64,000 bases of DNA, from positions 463,250 through 527,249 of the forward strand of contig HG799462.1 in assembly GCA_000531095.1 (NCBI GenBank), given 5' to 3'. The notes under the pieces were generated by a model. It worked only from the letters and a program-made list of their open reading frames with translations, made no database searches and was not told the DNA's origin. Shown one piece after another: positions 34,415 to 42,576 of this stretch. The translations under genes were made by a program, and so were the position numbers. How positions within the stretch are numbered: the first letter of the stretch is position 1; each line of letters starts with the position of its first letter. The stretch is from Gemmata massiliana. GTDB taxonomy: Bacteria; Planctomycetota; Planctomycetia; Gemmatales; Gemmataceae.

Positions 34415-34837
34415 CTAATCGGCCCAATTCTCGAGCTTCAGACCGGGCACACTCGCGTAATCTTTGGTGTTGCGCGTGACCAGTGTCGCACCGTTTGCGA
34501 GGGCGACAGCGGCTTGAAGCATGTCGCCGCGATCCATCTTCTTGAGCTTCTTGTGCGCGCGAAGTTGCTCGAACTGTTCGGCTGCACTCGCATCAATAAC
34601 GATCAGTGGAAATGATGCAAGAAAAGCTTCTGACTCAGCGAGACGTGTAACCGCACGAAGCAATTCCTCCGCGGTCGCGGCTTTAATGACAGCCTCAATA
34701 CGACCACGGAGAATTTCGAGCCGAGTAATCAACGAAACAGATACTGTCCCCAGTGGCGGGGCATTCAAACGACCCGATACGCGCTCGTGATTCAAGAACG
34801 CGAGCGTAGCAATATCGGTGTCAAGAATGAACGCCAT
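34415..34837 (-). CDS. PIN-domain ribonuclease (VapC-like toxin)
   Basis: A 140-residue PIN-domain protein expected to cut RNA. The acidic metal-binding residues are in 'MAFILDTDIATLAFLN' (Asp), 'LITRLEILRGR' (Glu) and 'KMDRGDMLQAAVALANG' (Asp), followed by 'TLVTRNTKDYASVPGLKLEN', the standard PIN ending. ATG 34837 starts four bases after the stop of the upstream HTH gene, so the two are coupled as in toxin-antitoxin modules. An in-frame GTG at 34849 would overlap that gene. Confidence 0.9.
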   Translation of the reverse strand: MAFILDTDIATLAFLNHERVSGRLNAPPLGTVSVSLITRLEILRGRIEAVIKAATAEELLRAVTRLAESEAFLASFPLIVIDASAAEQFEQLRAHKKLKKMDRGDMLQAAVALANGATLVTRNTKDYASVPGLKLENWAD

Positions 34838-34841
34838 CGAG

Positions 34842-35228
34842 TCACCCACTAACCGAATCGGCTTTCCGCGCAGCGTACATCTTGCGGATGAACTCTTCTG
34901 CTTCTTCTTCGGTTTCGGGGTATGGGGATGCGGCCCGAATCTGCCGGATGCGCTCCACCAACTCGGCCCCGGTTTTGGGACGATTCGCCGGCGGTTCCGG
35001 CTGACTCAACCACGCCACCAGCGCCGCTTTGTTGAACCGCCACTCACCGGCAACGAACCGAGCCGGCACGCGCCCCGCAATTGTGTCTGCTTTCAACCCG
35101 CTTTCGGAAACGCGCAACCACCCTGCGGCTTCCGCAAGCGTCATCACCTCGGAAGCCACAGCCCCGTTCGCGTCCGGCGCCGGCTTGGTCGCAGGCGCCT
35201 TGGGCTTCTTCGTAGTTTTCGTTGACAT
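34842..35228 (-). CDS. Excisionase-type HTH protein, putative antitoxin
   Basis: A 128-residue protein. A Lys/Pro/Ala-rich N-terminus (~25 residues) precedes a MerR-like/HTH_17 DNA-binding domain ('EVMTLAEAAGWLRVSESGLK' then 'IAGRVPARFVAGEWRFNKAA'). A C-terminal tail ('SPYPETEEEAEEFIRKMYAA') probably wraps the PIN partner. The order HTH then PIN, with four bases between, fits a type II toxin-antitoxin operon in which the DNA-binding protein represses its own promoter. Most VapB antitoxins instead have AbrB or ribbon-helix-helix folds. It lies three bases after nadA, so it may share the nadA transcript. Confidence 0.75.
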   Translation of the reverse strand: MSTKTTKKPKAPATKPAPDANGAVASEVMTLAEAAGWLRVSESGLKADTIAGRVPARFVAGEWRFNKAALVAWLSQPEPPANRPKTGAELVERIRQIRAASPYPETEEEAEEFIRKMYAARKADSVSG

Positions 35229-35231
35229 ACC

Positions 35232-36260
35232 TCAGTCCCCTGCGGGCTGGACGGGTGCCGTCGCGGGCGGGTTCAGGAGGCTGCGTGCCAGCACTTCCTT
35301 CGCCTTATCGAACTCCGGCTGCCACGTGATCTCCGGCTGACCGGTCTTCATGCAGTCGCGGACCTTCTCCAGCGTGTTCAGCGCCATGTGCAGACACTTG
35401 TTGCACGAGCACGTGATTCCCGGCACACCGAGGTACGTGTGCTGCGGGTACCGCCGTTGCAGTTCCCACATCATGTTCGCTTCGGTCGCGACCAGGAACT
35501 CTGTGGATTCCTTGAACGTCGCCACGTGCTTAATCATCGCCTCCGTTCCGCCGGCGAAGTCCGCGAGGTCGAGGATGTTTTTCGGGCACTCGGGGTGCGC
35601 GATCGTGATCGCCTTTGGGTGCTCGCGTTTCTGCTTCAGCAAGTCGTGGATGCTGAAGATCTCGTGGACCATACATGACCCGTCCCAAAGGATCATGTCC
35701 CGGCCAGTGATTTCCGCCATGTAGCGCCCGAGGTGCTTGTCGGGTACGAACAGGATCTCGTAGCCCTGCGGCACCTTGTTCCGCACCACGTCTTCCGCGT
35801 TCCCGCTCGTCACCACCCAGTCCGAGAGCGCCTTCACCTTCGCGGACGAGTTGATGTAACACACGGTCTGGAACTTACGACCGTTCTCGCGAAGCCGCTC
35901 CTGGTAGCGCTCCAGTTTGTCCGCCGGGCACGCATCGACAAGGCTGCACCCGGCCCGAAGATCGGGCAACAGCACCTTCTTCGAAGGGTTCAGCATCTTG
36001 GCGGTTTCGGCCATGAACAGCACACCGCAGAACACGATCACCGGCGAATCGACCTTCGTGGCCTCACGTGCGAGCTTCAGGCTGTCGCCCGTTACGTCGG
36101 CGAGCGCCTGAATTTCGCCTTCCTGGTAATAGTGGGCCAGGATCGTGGCACCGAGCTTCTTTTTGAGATCGAGGATTTCGGCAGAAACGTCGTCGAGAAT
36201 GGAATCGGCCGCGAAACCCGATTTTGCAGGGGACTGTTCGCGAGATTGAATAGCCGGCAT
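35232..36260 (-). CDS. nadA: Quinolinate synthase
   Basis: A 342-residue [4Fe-4S] enzyme that joins iminoaspartate and dihydroxyacetone phosphate to make quinolinate for NAD synthesis. Signatures are '[20 protein letters not shown]', '[17 protein letters not shown]', '[15 protein letters not shown]' (cluster Cys), '[20 protein letters not shown]' and '[18 protein letters not shown]', the last with the remaining ligands. ATG 36260 with GGAGCC upstream is preferred over ATG 36344. It is divergent from the kinase gene; the 170-base gap 36261-36431 holds both promoters. The toxin-antitoxin-like pair follows immediately downstream. Confidence 0.96.
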   Translation of the reverse strand: MPAIQSREQSPAKSGFAADSILDDVSAEILDLKKKLGATILAHYYQEGEIQALADVTGDSLKLAREATKVDSPVIVFCGVLFMAETAKMLNPSKKVLLPDLRAGCSLVDACPADKLERYQERLRENGRKFQTVCYINSSAKVKALSDWVVTSGNAEDVVRNKVPQGYEILFVPDKHLGRYMAEITGRDMILWDGSCMVHEIFSIHDLLKQKREHPKAITIAHPECPKNILDLADFAGGTEAMIKHVATFKESTEFLVATEANMMWELQRRYPQHTYLGVPGITCSCNKCLHMALNTLEKVRDCMKTGQPEITWQPEFDKAKEVLARSLLNPPATAPVQPAGD

Positions 36261-36431
36261 CTGAGGCTCCTTGTTTTTACTGTGGCGGAGGGCCAACCCA
36301 CTGAACTCAGTTTGGTATACCCCCATGATACGCACGCCCGACACAGAAACGACGGGAAATTACTGCTCCGTCCGTTGGCAGGAGGCGCGCGCACGGGTTA
36401 TTCTGATACCAACTTCGCCCCGCAATGAGCC

Positions 36432-39400
36432 ATGTCCGAGCCAACGCTGACGCATCCCCCCGACCCGGACCCGAACCACCCCACCGCGACAATCGCGCCT
36501 GGGGACATCGCTGCTATCAATAACAGCCCGCCCGAATCCCCCCCCGGCTACGAGTTGCACGCGCTCATCGGGAGCGGGGGAATGGGTGCGGTCTATCGCG
36601 CACGCGACCTCGAACTGATGCGCGAAGTCGCGATCAAAATCCTCCTGCCGCAATACACCCCCGATTCCGCGACCGCGCGCCGATTCGTGGACGAAGCCCA
36701 CATCACCGGGCGCCTCCAGCACCCCAGCATTCCGGCCGTCTATCGCGTGGGCGCCCTCGCAGACGGGCGCCCGTTCCTGGCGATGAAACTCATCGACGGC
36801 CAAACACTAGAGGAAATGCTCCAGGAACGGGCCAAACCCAAAGCCAAAAATGACCAGCGCCTGACCGCGTTCGAGCAAATCATGCACGAGCGCCTCGACC
36901 GGCTAGAAGCGGTACTCCAGAGCGGTCGCTTTTTGGCGATCTTCGAGCAAGTCGCTCAGGCCGTCGGATACGCGCACCAACAGAACGTGATTCACCGCGA
37001 CCTGAAGCCGTCGAACATCATGGTCGGGGCGTTCGGCGAAGTGCAGGTCATGGATTGGGGCATCGCCCGCTCCAGTGATCGGCGCCCGGACGCATTCAGT
37101 AGCGATGACAAAGAAGTTGACAGCACCGCAGATTACTCTCCCTCCCCGTTCCGAACCCCGCACTCCGACCTCACACAAGCCGGCGCGATTCTGGGCACCC
37201 CTGCGTTCATGCCGCCCGAACAAGCGATCGGCGCGATCGACCAAATCGGCAAGCGCTCAGACGTGTTCGGCCTCGGAGCGATTCTCTGCGTGATCCTGAC
37301 CGACCAACCGCCGTTCCTCGCGGAAACTGCCGAATCCGCGCGGCAAATTGCGGCTCGCGGAAAACTCGAAGAGGCCTTCGCGCGACTCGATTCCTGTGAA
37401 GCCGAACCGGAGCTGATTGCCCTCGCGAAACGGTGCCTCAGCCCGGAAGTGATGGATCGCCCCGCGGACGCCGGAGAAGTAGCGAGTGCAGTCGCGGTTC
37501 TTCGTGCAGACGCTGAGCGCCGCGCACGACAAGCCGAACTGGAGTGTGCGACCACTGCAATCAAAATGACCGAGGAGCGCAAGCGCCGGCGCGTTCAGCG
37601 TGCGCTCGCCCTGTCGATGCTGGTGCTCCTCGCGGTCGTCGGGTACGCGGTCCGTTACATCGATAACGAACAAACGCAACACCGCCTGGACCAAGAAGCG
37701 CAACAGCGGCACGCGGAAGCGGATCAAAAAGACCGCGCCGCCGCTGTGAGAATGCGCCAACTGATGACCGAGCGCGACGTCAGCGCAGCGCTCAACGAAG
37801 CCCAGGTGCTGCGTGCGCAGGGTGTGAAACAAATCGATAACCCGGACCGCTGGGCCTTCGCGCTCGGAGCCGCGCGTTCCGCTCTCAAACGCGCGGAAGT
37901 GGCGCTGAGTTCCGGGGAACCAACTGACGAATTGCGTGCCCGCGTGAGGACCGCGCTGACCGATCTCGACCGCGACGACCGGAACCGCGCACTGATCGCC
38001 GAACTCGATCACATCGGAGAGGAAAACGACATTCGATTTCTGATCCCGATCCCGATCAACCGCAAGCCGTCCGAGCGCTACGCGGCCGTGTTTCGCACCC
38101 ACGGGATCGACTTAGCCGACGTACCAACATCACAAGCCACAGAGTGGTTAAAAGAGCACCCGTTTCGAGCCCGATTAACGGCCGCCGTCCGCAACTGGTC
38201 CCACGCCCTTTCGCCTCACGAAATAGCCCCTGAACTCGTTCAACCCGAAATGGCACGGAGTGTGGCTGCGGTTGGTGGGCAAATGGCCGCGATCGCCGTG
38301 CTGCGGCATCAGTCCCGGCGCGATCGACTCAACACCATTTTGGATGTGGTTACCGACGATCCGTTCGTTCGCGAGTGGTGGGGGGCCGTCCACCGGCACG
38401 ACTCAGCGACTCTCAAACAGCTCCTCACGAGGCCAGAAATCGGCCGCATGTCGTCTCACGAATTGTCGTCCCTCGCCGACGGATTGGCCGATCTACGATT
38501 TGAGAACCGAGAAATACTGGCCGACCTCCTCCGCGCGACCTATCACCGGTTTCCGGGTGAGTTTTGGGTCAATTTCCGGCTCGCATCACTGGAATCGAAC
38601 TCCAAAAATCCCAAGAACGACGCCCTGAGATATTTGAGTGCCGCCGTTGCCGCGCGGCCCAAAAGTGCGATCGCCCTGGTCGCGCTCGGGACCGGTTTGT
38701 TGGAGCGACACGACCACGACCCCACCGGCCTTCGACTGATCCACAGCGCTGCCGAACTCGACCCGACCTCGCCGTGGCCCTACTTCTTGCTCGGCATGCG
38801 CGCGGTGGATAGCGAAAACTTCACCGACGCCTTTCGAGCCTTCGAGCGGCTCGCTCGGCTCGATCCGGACACGGGGTTCTTCCTGATCCACTCCGCCTTC
38901 ATCTCCAACCACCGCCCCCGATCTCGAACAACCGGCAAGGGGCCGTCCGAATCCGAAATCGCGCGGTTCATCGACGCACTAATCGTCGCGTGCCCCGACC
39001 ACCCCGGCGGGTACGATTTGCGTGCTGAATCACGACTCAAAAAGGACAACGGCCGCGGTGCGCTCGCGGACTACCGCAAGGCCAAGAGCCTCATGTCGCC
39101 CGATTACGCCCGGCGCGTTTTCGTCGAAATGCAAATCGACACGCTCGAACCGATGGAGTTGTGGGAAAAGAAACTGCCCCAAGCTCTGAGCGGCAGAATT
39201 CAACCGACCACGCCCGAACTCATCGACTTGGCCGGGTTCTGTGCGAAATTCGACCGGAAGTACGCCCTCGCGACGCGATTCGCGACCGAAGCGATGACGG
39301 ATCACCCCGGACTTTACACGCACTGGAACAAAGTCTGCGAGTTCGCGGGATGGGCCGTTCAAGCCGCGGCCGGCAACGGAACCGATGCCGCCCAACTCTC

Positions 39401-39635
39401 TCCGACAGAGCGCACCCGGCTCCGCCGGCAAGCTCTCACGTGGTTACGCGAAGTTGTAACTCGCAAGGCAAAAGACAAGGACTTCCCGTTGGGCATTTAC
39501 CTGAACAGCCTCTCCGATTTGGCCCCGGTACGCGACGCGCGCGAGTTAGCCAAACTGCCGCTCGATGAGTGTGCGGAGTGGGAAAAACTCTGGGACGACA
39601 CCCGACCTGCGGGAACGCCGCAAAAGCCCAAGTAA
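36432..39635 (+). CDS. Membrane Ser/Thr protein kinase with large C-terminal TPR-like region
   Basis: A 1067-residue Hanks-type kinase. A Pro-rich N-terminus leads to the kinase domain (~40-370): P-loop GSGGMGAVYRARD at ~47, the ATP-binding Lys in VAIKIL, the catalytic loop HRDLKPSN at ~189 and DWG (for DFG) at ~207, a change common in planctomycete kinases. An unusual insertion after the glycine-rich lobe ('KPKAKNDQRLTAFEQIMHER') lengthens the hinge. A membrane helix follows at ~388-403, then coiled coil and helical repeats (TPR-like, 'YLSAAVAARPKSAIALVALG') that face outside. It likely senses an external signal or protein. Single gene, divergent from nadA. Confidence 0.93.
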   Translation: MSEPTLTHPPDPDPNHPTATIAPGDIAAINNSPPESPPGYELHALIGSGGMGAVYRARDLELMREVAIKILLPQYTPDSATARRFVDEAHITGRLQHPSIPAVYRVGALADGRPFLAMKLIDGQTLEEMLQERAKPKAKNDQRLTAFEQIMHERLDRLEAVLQSGRFLAIFEQVAQAVGYAHQQNVIHRDLKPSNIMVGAFGEVQVMDWGIARSSDRRPDAFSSDDKEVDSTADYSPSPFRTPHSDLTQAGAILGTPAFMPPEQAIGAIDQIGKRSDVFGLGAILCVILTDQPPFLAETAESARQIAARGKLEEAFARLDSCEAEPELIALAKRCLSPEVMDRPADAGEVASAVAVLRADAERRARQAELECATTAIKMTEERKRRRVQRALALSMLVLLAVVGYAVRYIDNEQTQHRLDQEAQQRHAEADQKDRAAAVRMRQLMTERDVSAALNEAQVLRAQGVKQIDNPDRWAFALGAARSALKRAEVALSSGEPTDELRARVRTALTDLDRDDRNRALIAELDHIGEENDIRFLIPIPINRKPSERYAAVFRTHGIDLADVPTSQATEWLKEHPFRARLTAAVRNWSHALSPHEIAPELVQPEMARSVAAVGGQMAAIAVLRHQSRRDRLNTILDVVTDDPFVREWWGAVHRHDSATLKQLLTRPEIGRMSSHELSSLADGLADLRFENREILADLLRATYHRFPGEFWVNFRLASLESNSKNPKNDALRYLSAAVAARPKSAIALVALGTGLLERHDHDPTGLRLIHSAAELDPTSPWPYFLLGMRAVDSENFTDAFRAFERLARLDPDTGFFLIHSAFISNHRPRSRTTGKGPSESEIARFIDALIVACPDHPGGYDLRAESRLKKDNGRGALADYRKAKSLMSPDYARRVFVEMQIDTLEPMELWEKKLPQALSGRIQPTTPELIDLAGFCAKFDRKYALATRFATEAMTDHPGLYTHWNKVCEFAGWAVQAAAGNGTDAAQLSPTERTRLRRQALTWLREVVTRKAKDKDFPLGIYLNSLSDLAPVRDARELAKLPLDECAEWEKLWDDTRPAGTPQKPK

Positions 39636-40049
39636 CTCCAGGCGCATTTACGTGCCGAAGCACTTGTAAAATTTTGTCCACTAGTATACAATCTGGCGTG
39701 CGATTCAAGCTGAGAATCGAAGTGTGCCTCTCGTTCCAAACAACAAGGGCCACATTGATCGAATAAGAACCCTCGTTCATCCCAATTGTTAGCAGTCGTT
39801 AGCATCGGGCACGGGACAGCATGGATGAGTATTCATGCCGAAGGTCTTGAAATATCAGCAGTTAGTTCGTGTCTTGACGAGTAATTCGCCGGACGCGCCT
39901 CGCCCGGGGTCAAAAGGTTAGCAATTGTTACCCGGCCGATCATGCGGCGCGAATCGGCTCCGGATCTTGGCGCGGCCGCTGCGATCACATGACCGCTCCG
40001 CCAACGGCGGGTATCATGTCGGCGGCACATTCACCCGGAGTTTCTCGCT
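39636..40049. other. 414-base intergenic region with GTTAGC pairs
   Basis: No gene seen. Two paired motifs occur: GTTAGC at 39788-39793 and 39798-39803 (start-to-start ten bases), and GTTAGC at 39917-39922 with GTTACC at 39927-39932. An AT-rich stretch around 39660-39700 may carry a promoter. The sthA start is at the end of the region. Confidence 0.55.
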
Positions 40050-41492
40050 ATGCCCCCCGCGATCGAATACGACCTCATCGTGATCGGCGCCGGCCCGGGC
40101 GGGGTCGCAGCCGCCGACACCGCCGCCCTGCTCGGCAAGCGCGTGGCCATCGTTGAACGAAACGCGGCCGTCGGCGGCGCGGCCGTCAACACCGGCACCA
40201 TCCCGAGCAAGACGCTCCGTGAAACGGCCCTCGCCATTGCCGGTGTCAAAGCCCGCGCACTGATCGGTGTCGACGTGTCGGTCCGGCGCGAGGCCAAGAT
40301 CGAAGACCTCGTGCGCCACGAGCGCGTCGTGACCGCGTCGGAAGCGCACCAGATGCGCACGCTGCTCGACCGGTACGGCGTCACCGTCCACCGGGGAACC
40401 GGGAAGTTCATTGACCCGAACACGGTCCGCGTAACGCGCCCGAGCCCGATCGGTGGAACGGAGGATTTGCGCGCGAATAAGATCATCATCGCCATCGGGT
40501 CGTGCCCGATGCGCCCGGCCGTGTTCCCGTTCGAGCACCCCCGTATCCACGACTCGGACGAACTGCTTTACATCACGACCATTCCGCGCTCGCTCGCGGT
40601 CATCGGCGGCGGCGTTATCGGTAGCGAGTACGCCTGCATGTTCTCGGCACTGGGGGTTCGCGTTCACCTGATCGATGGACGCGACGTGCTACTGCCGTTC
40701 CTCGATCCGGACCTGTCGCACACCCTTGCCCAGACGATGGAGCGCCAGGGGATCGTGTTCCACTGGAAGGAACAGGTCGAATCGTGCAAGGCGCCGCGGT
40801 CCGGCGAGATCGAACTGCGCCTGAAGTCCGGGAAGGAACTCGCGGTGGGTCACGTGCTCGTGTGCGCCGGCCGAACGAGCTACGCGGACCGTTTGGCTCC
40901 CGAAGCTGCGGGTTTCGGACTCACCCCGCGCGGCCTCATCCCCGTGGACGAGCACTTCCGCACCACCGTGCAGCACATCTACGCGGTCGGCGATGTGATC
41001 GGGTTCCCGGCGCTGGCCAGCACGAGTTCCGAACAGGGCCGCGTTGCCGCGTGTCACGCATTCGGATCGAACGCAAAGCAGGCACTCGCACAGTACCTCC
41101 CTGCGGGCATTTACACGATTCCCGAAGTGAGTTCCGTCGGGCTTACCGAACAGCAAGCGCGCGAAAAGAACATCCCCATCGTGGTGGGGCGTGCCGACTA
41201 CGATCAGAACCCGCGCGGCAAGATCATCGGCGACAAGACGGGGTTCTTGAAGCTCATCTTCGAGCGCGACGAGATGAAGCTGATCGGCGTTCACGTGATC
41301 GGCGAACAGGCCACGGAGCTGATCCACATCGGTCTCACAGTGATGATGACCGGGGGCGGGGCGAACCTGTTCCTGGCCACGTGTTTCAACTATCCGACGC
41401 TCGGCGACCTGTACAAGTTGGCGACGCACGACGCGATTCTGAAGCGATCCGAGTTGCTCGGCCGGGTACAAGCCTCACTGAGCCGCTGGTAA
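40050..41492 (+). CDS. sthA: Soluble pyridine nucleotide transhydrogenase
   Basis: A 480-residue FAD enzyme that balances NADPH and NADH by hydride transfer. The FAD Rossmann motif is 'LIVIGAGPGGVAAADTAALL' at the N-terminus, and the NAD motif is 'SLAVIGGGVIGSEYACMFSA'. The position of the redox disulphide in related disulphide reductases reads GTIPSKTL, with Thr for the second Cys and no first Cys, which is the mark of SthA rather than lipoamide or glutathione reductase. The C-terminal dimerisation domain ends 'FNYPTLGDLYKLATHDAI'. It is a single gene with ~110 bases before rsmH. Confidence 0.93.
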   Translation: MPPAIEYDLIVIGAGPGGVAAADTAALLGKRVAIVERNAAVGGAAVNTGTIPSKTLRETALAIAGVKARALIGVDVSVRREAKIEDLVRHERVVTASEAHQMRTLLDRYGVTVHRGTGKFIDPNTVRVTRPSPIGGTEDLRANKIIIAIGSCPMRPAVFPFEHPRIHDSDELLYITTIPRSLAVIGGGVIGSEYACMFSALGVRVHLIDGRDVLLPFLDPDLSHTLAQTMERQGIVFHWKEQVESCKAPRSGEIELRLKSGKELAVGHVLVCAGRTSYADRLAPEAAGFGLTPRGLIPVDEHFRTTVQHIYAVGDVIGFPALASTSSEQGRVAACHAFGSNAKQALAQYLPAGIYTIPEVSSVGLTEQQAREKNIPIVVGRADYDQNPRGKIIGDKTGFLKLIFERDEMKLIGVHVIGEQATELIHIGLTVMMTGGGANLFLATCFNYPTLGDLYKLATHDAILKRSELLGRVQASLSRW

Positions 41493-41606
41493 CAGGAATC
41501 GACCAGCGAACAACGCTCGATCCACCACTAATCCGGCCCCTTATCCCGGATCGAGTGTCTGTAACGACTCGTTTTCTTCACCTTGACCCAATTCCCAAAG
41601 GCGCCT

Positions 41607-42494
41607 ATGTCCGCCGACCGCGCCCCGGTTCACGTCAGCGTGTTACCGGCCGAAACGCTCACCCTGCTCGATCCACAAGCGGGCCAAACGTGGATCGACT
41701 GCACCGTCGGTGGGGGCGGGCACACGCGCCTGCTGGCCGAACGTGTCGGCCCAACCGGGCGCGTTATCGGGCTGGACCAAGACCCGACCATGCTCGAACT
41801 GGCCCGTTCGCGCTTAACGGGGTTACCGGTCGAACTGGTCCATGCAAACTTCGACCAGCTCGGCGAAGTGCTAACTGCGCGGGGCCTCGAGCGCGTCGAC
41901 GGTGTGCTCGCGGACCTGGGTTTTAGTTCGGACCAGTTGGGCGAAAAAGCACGCGGACTGAGTTTCCGCGAGGACGGGCCGCTCGACATGCGATTGGACC
42001 CGACTGCGGGCGCTACGGCAGCCGACATGGTGAACACGATGAGCGAGGCGGGACTCGCGGACACGTTCTGGGAGTTCGGTGAAGAACGGCACAGTCGAAG
42101 GGTCGCGAAGCGCATCGTCGAGCGCCGAGCGCACCAGCCCTTCACCACCACCGCGGATTTCGCGAACGTCGTGCGGAGTTGCGTACCGCGGTCGGGGAGT
42201 ATCGATCCGGCCACGCGCGTGTTCCAGGCTCTGCGGATCGCGGTGAACGACGAACTCGGCGCGCTCGACCGCTTGCTAGCCGTGTTGCCGCGTGTGGTAA
42301 AAATCGGTGGTGCGGCGGGAATTATCAGCTTCCACTCGCTCGAAGATCGGCGCGTGAAGCAGGCGTTCCGCGAACCGACCGTGTGGCAACAAGTGACGAA
42401 GAAACCGGTCGAAGCCGGTGACGAAGAAACGGCCCGCAACCCCCGCGCACGAAGCGCTAAACTGCGGGTCGCTCGGAGAGTCGGGGATCGATGA
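41607..42494 (+). CDS. rsmH: 16S rRNA (cytosine-1402 N4)-methyltransferase
   Basis: A 295-residue SAM enzyme (MraW/RsmH) that methylates 16S rRNA C1402. Family marks are 'HVSVLPAETLTLL' at the start, the SAM motif 'IDCTVGGGGHTRLLAE', 'ADLGFSSDQLGEKARGLSF' and the C-terminal 'GIISFHSLEDRRVKQAFRE'. ATG 41607 is chosen; the TTG eight codons upstream is less likely. In most bacteria rsmH heads the cell-wall/division cluster with ftsL and ftsI. Here it is followed by a LysM membrane protein instead. Confidence 0.95.
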   Translation: MSADRAPVHVSVLPAETLTLLDPQAGQTWIDCTVGGGGHTRLLAERVGPTGRVIGLDQDPTMLELARSRLTGLPVELVHANFDQLGEVLTARGLERVDGVLADLGFSSDQLGEKARGLSFREDGPLDMRLDPTAGATAADMVNTMSEAGLADTFWEFGEERHSRRVAKRIVERRAHQPFTTTADFANVVRSCVPRSGSIDPATRVFQALRIAVNDELGALDRLLAVLPRVVKIGGAAGIISFHSLEDRRVKQAFREPTVWQQVTKKPVEAGDEETARNPRARSAKLRVARRVGDR

Positions 42495-42576
42495 TTTTCA
42501 GATCGGCGCCCGATGTGCTGGGTAATTCCCAATCGTCGGGTACCAATCTCGGATCGCACATACTACGAGGTCACGG

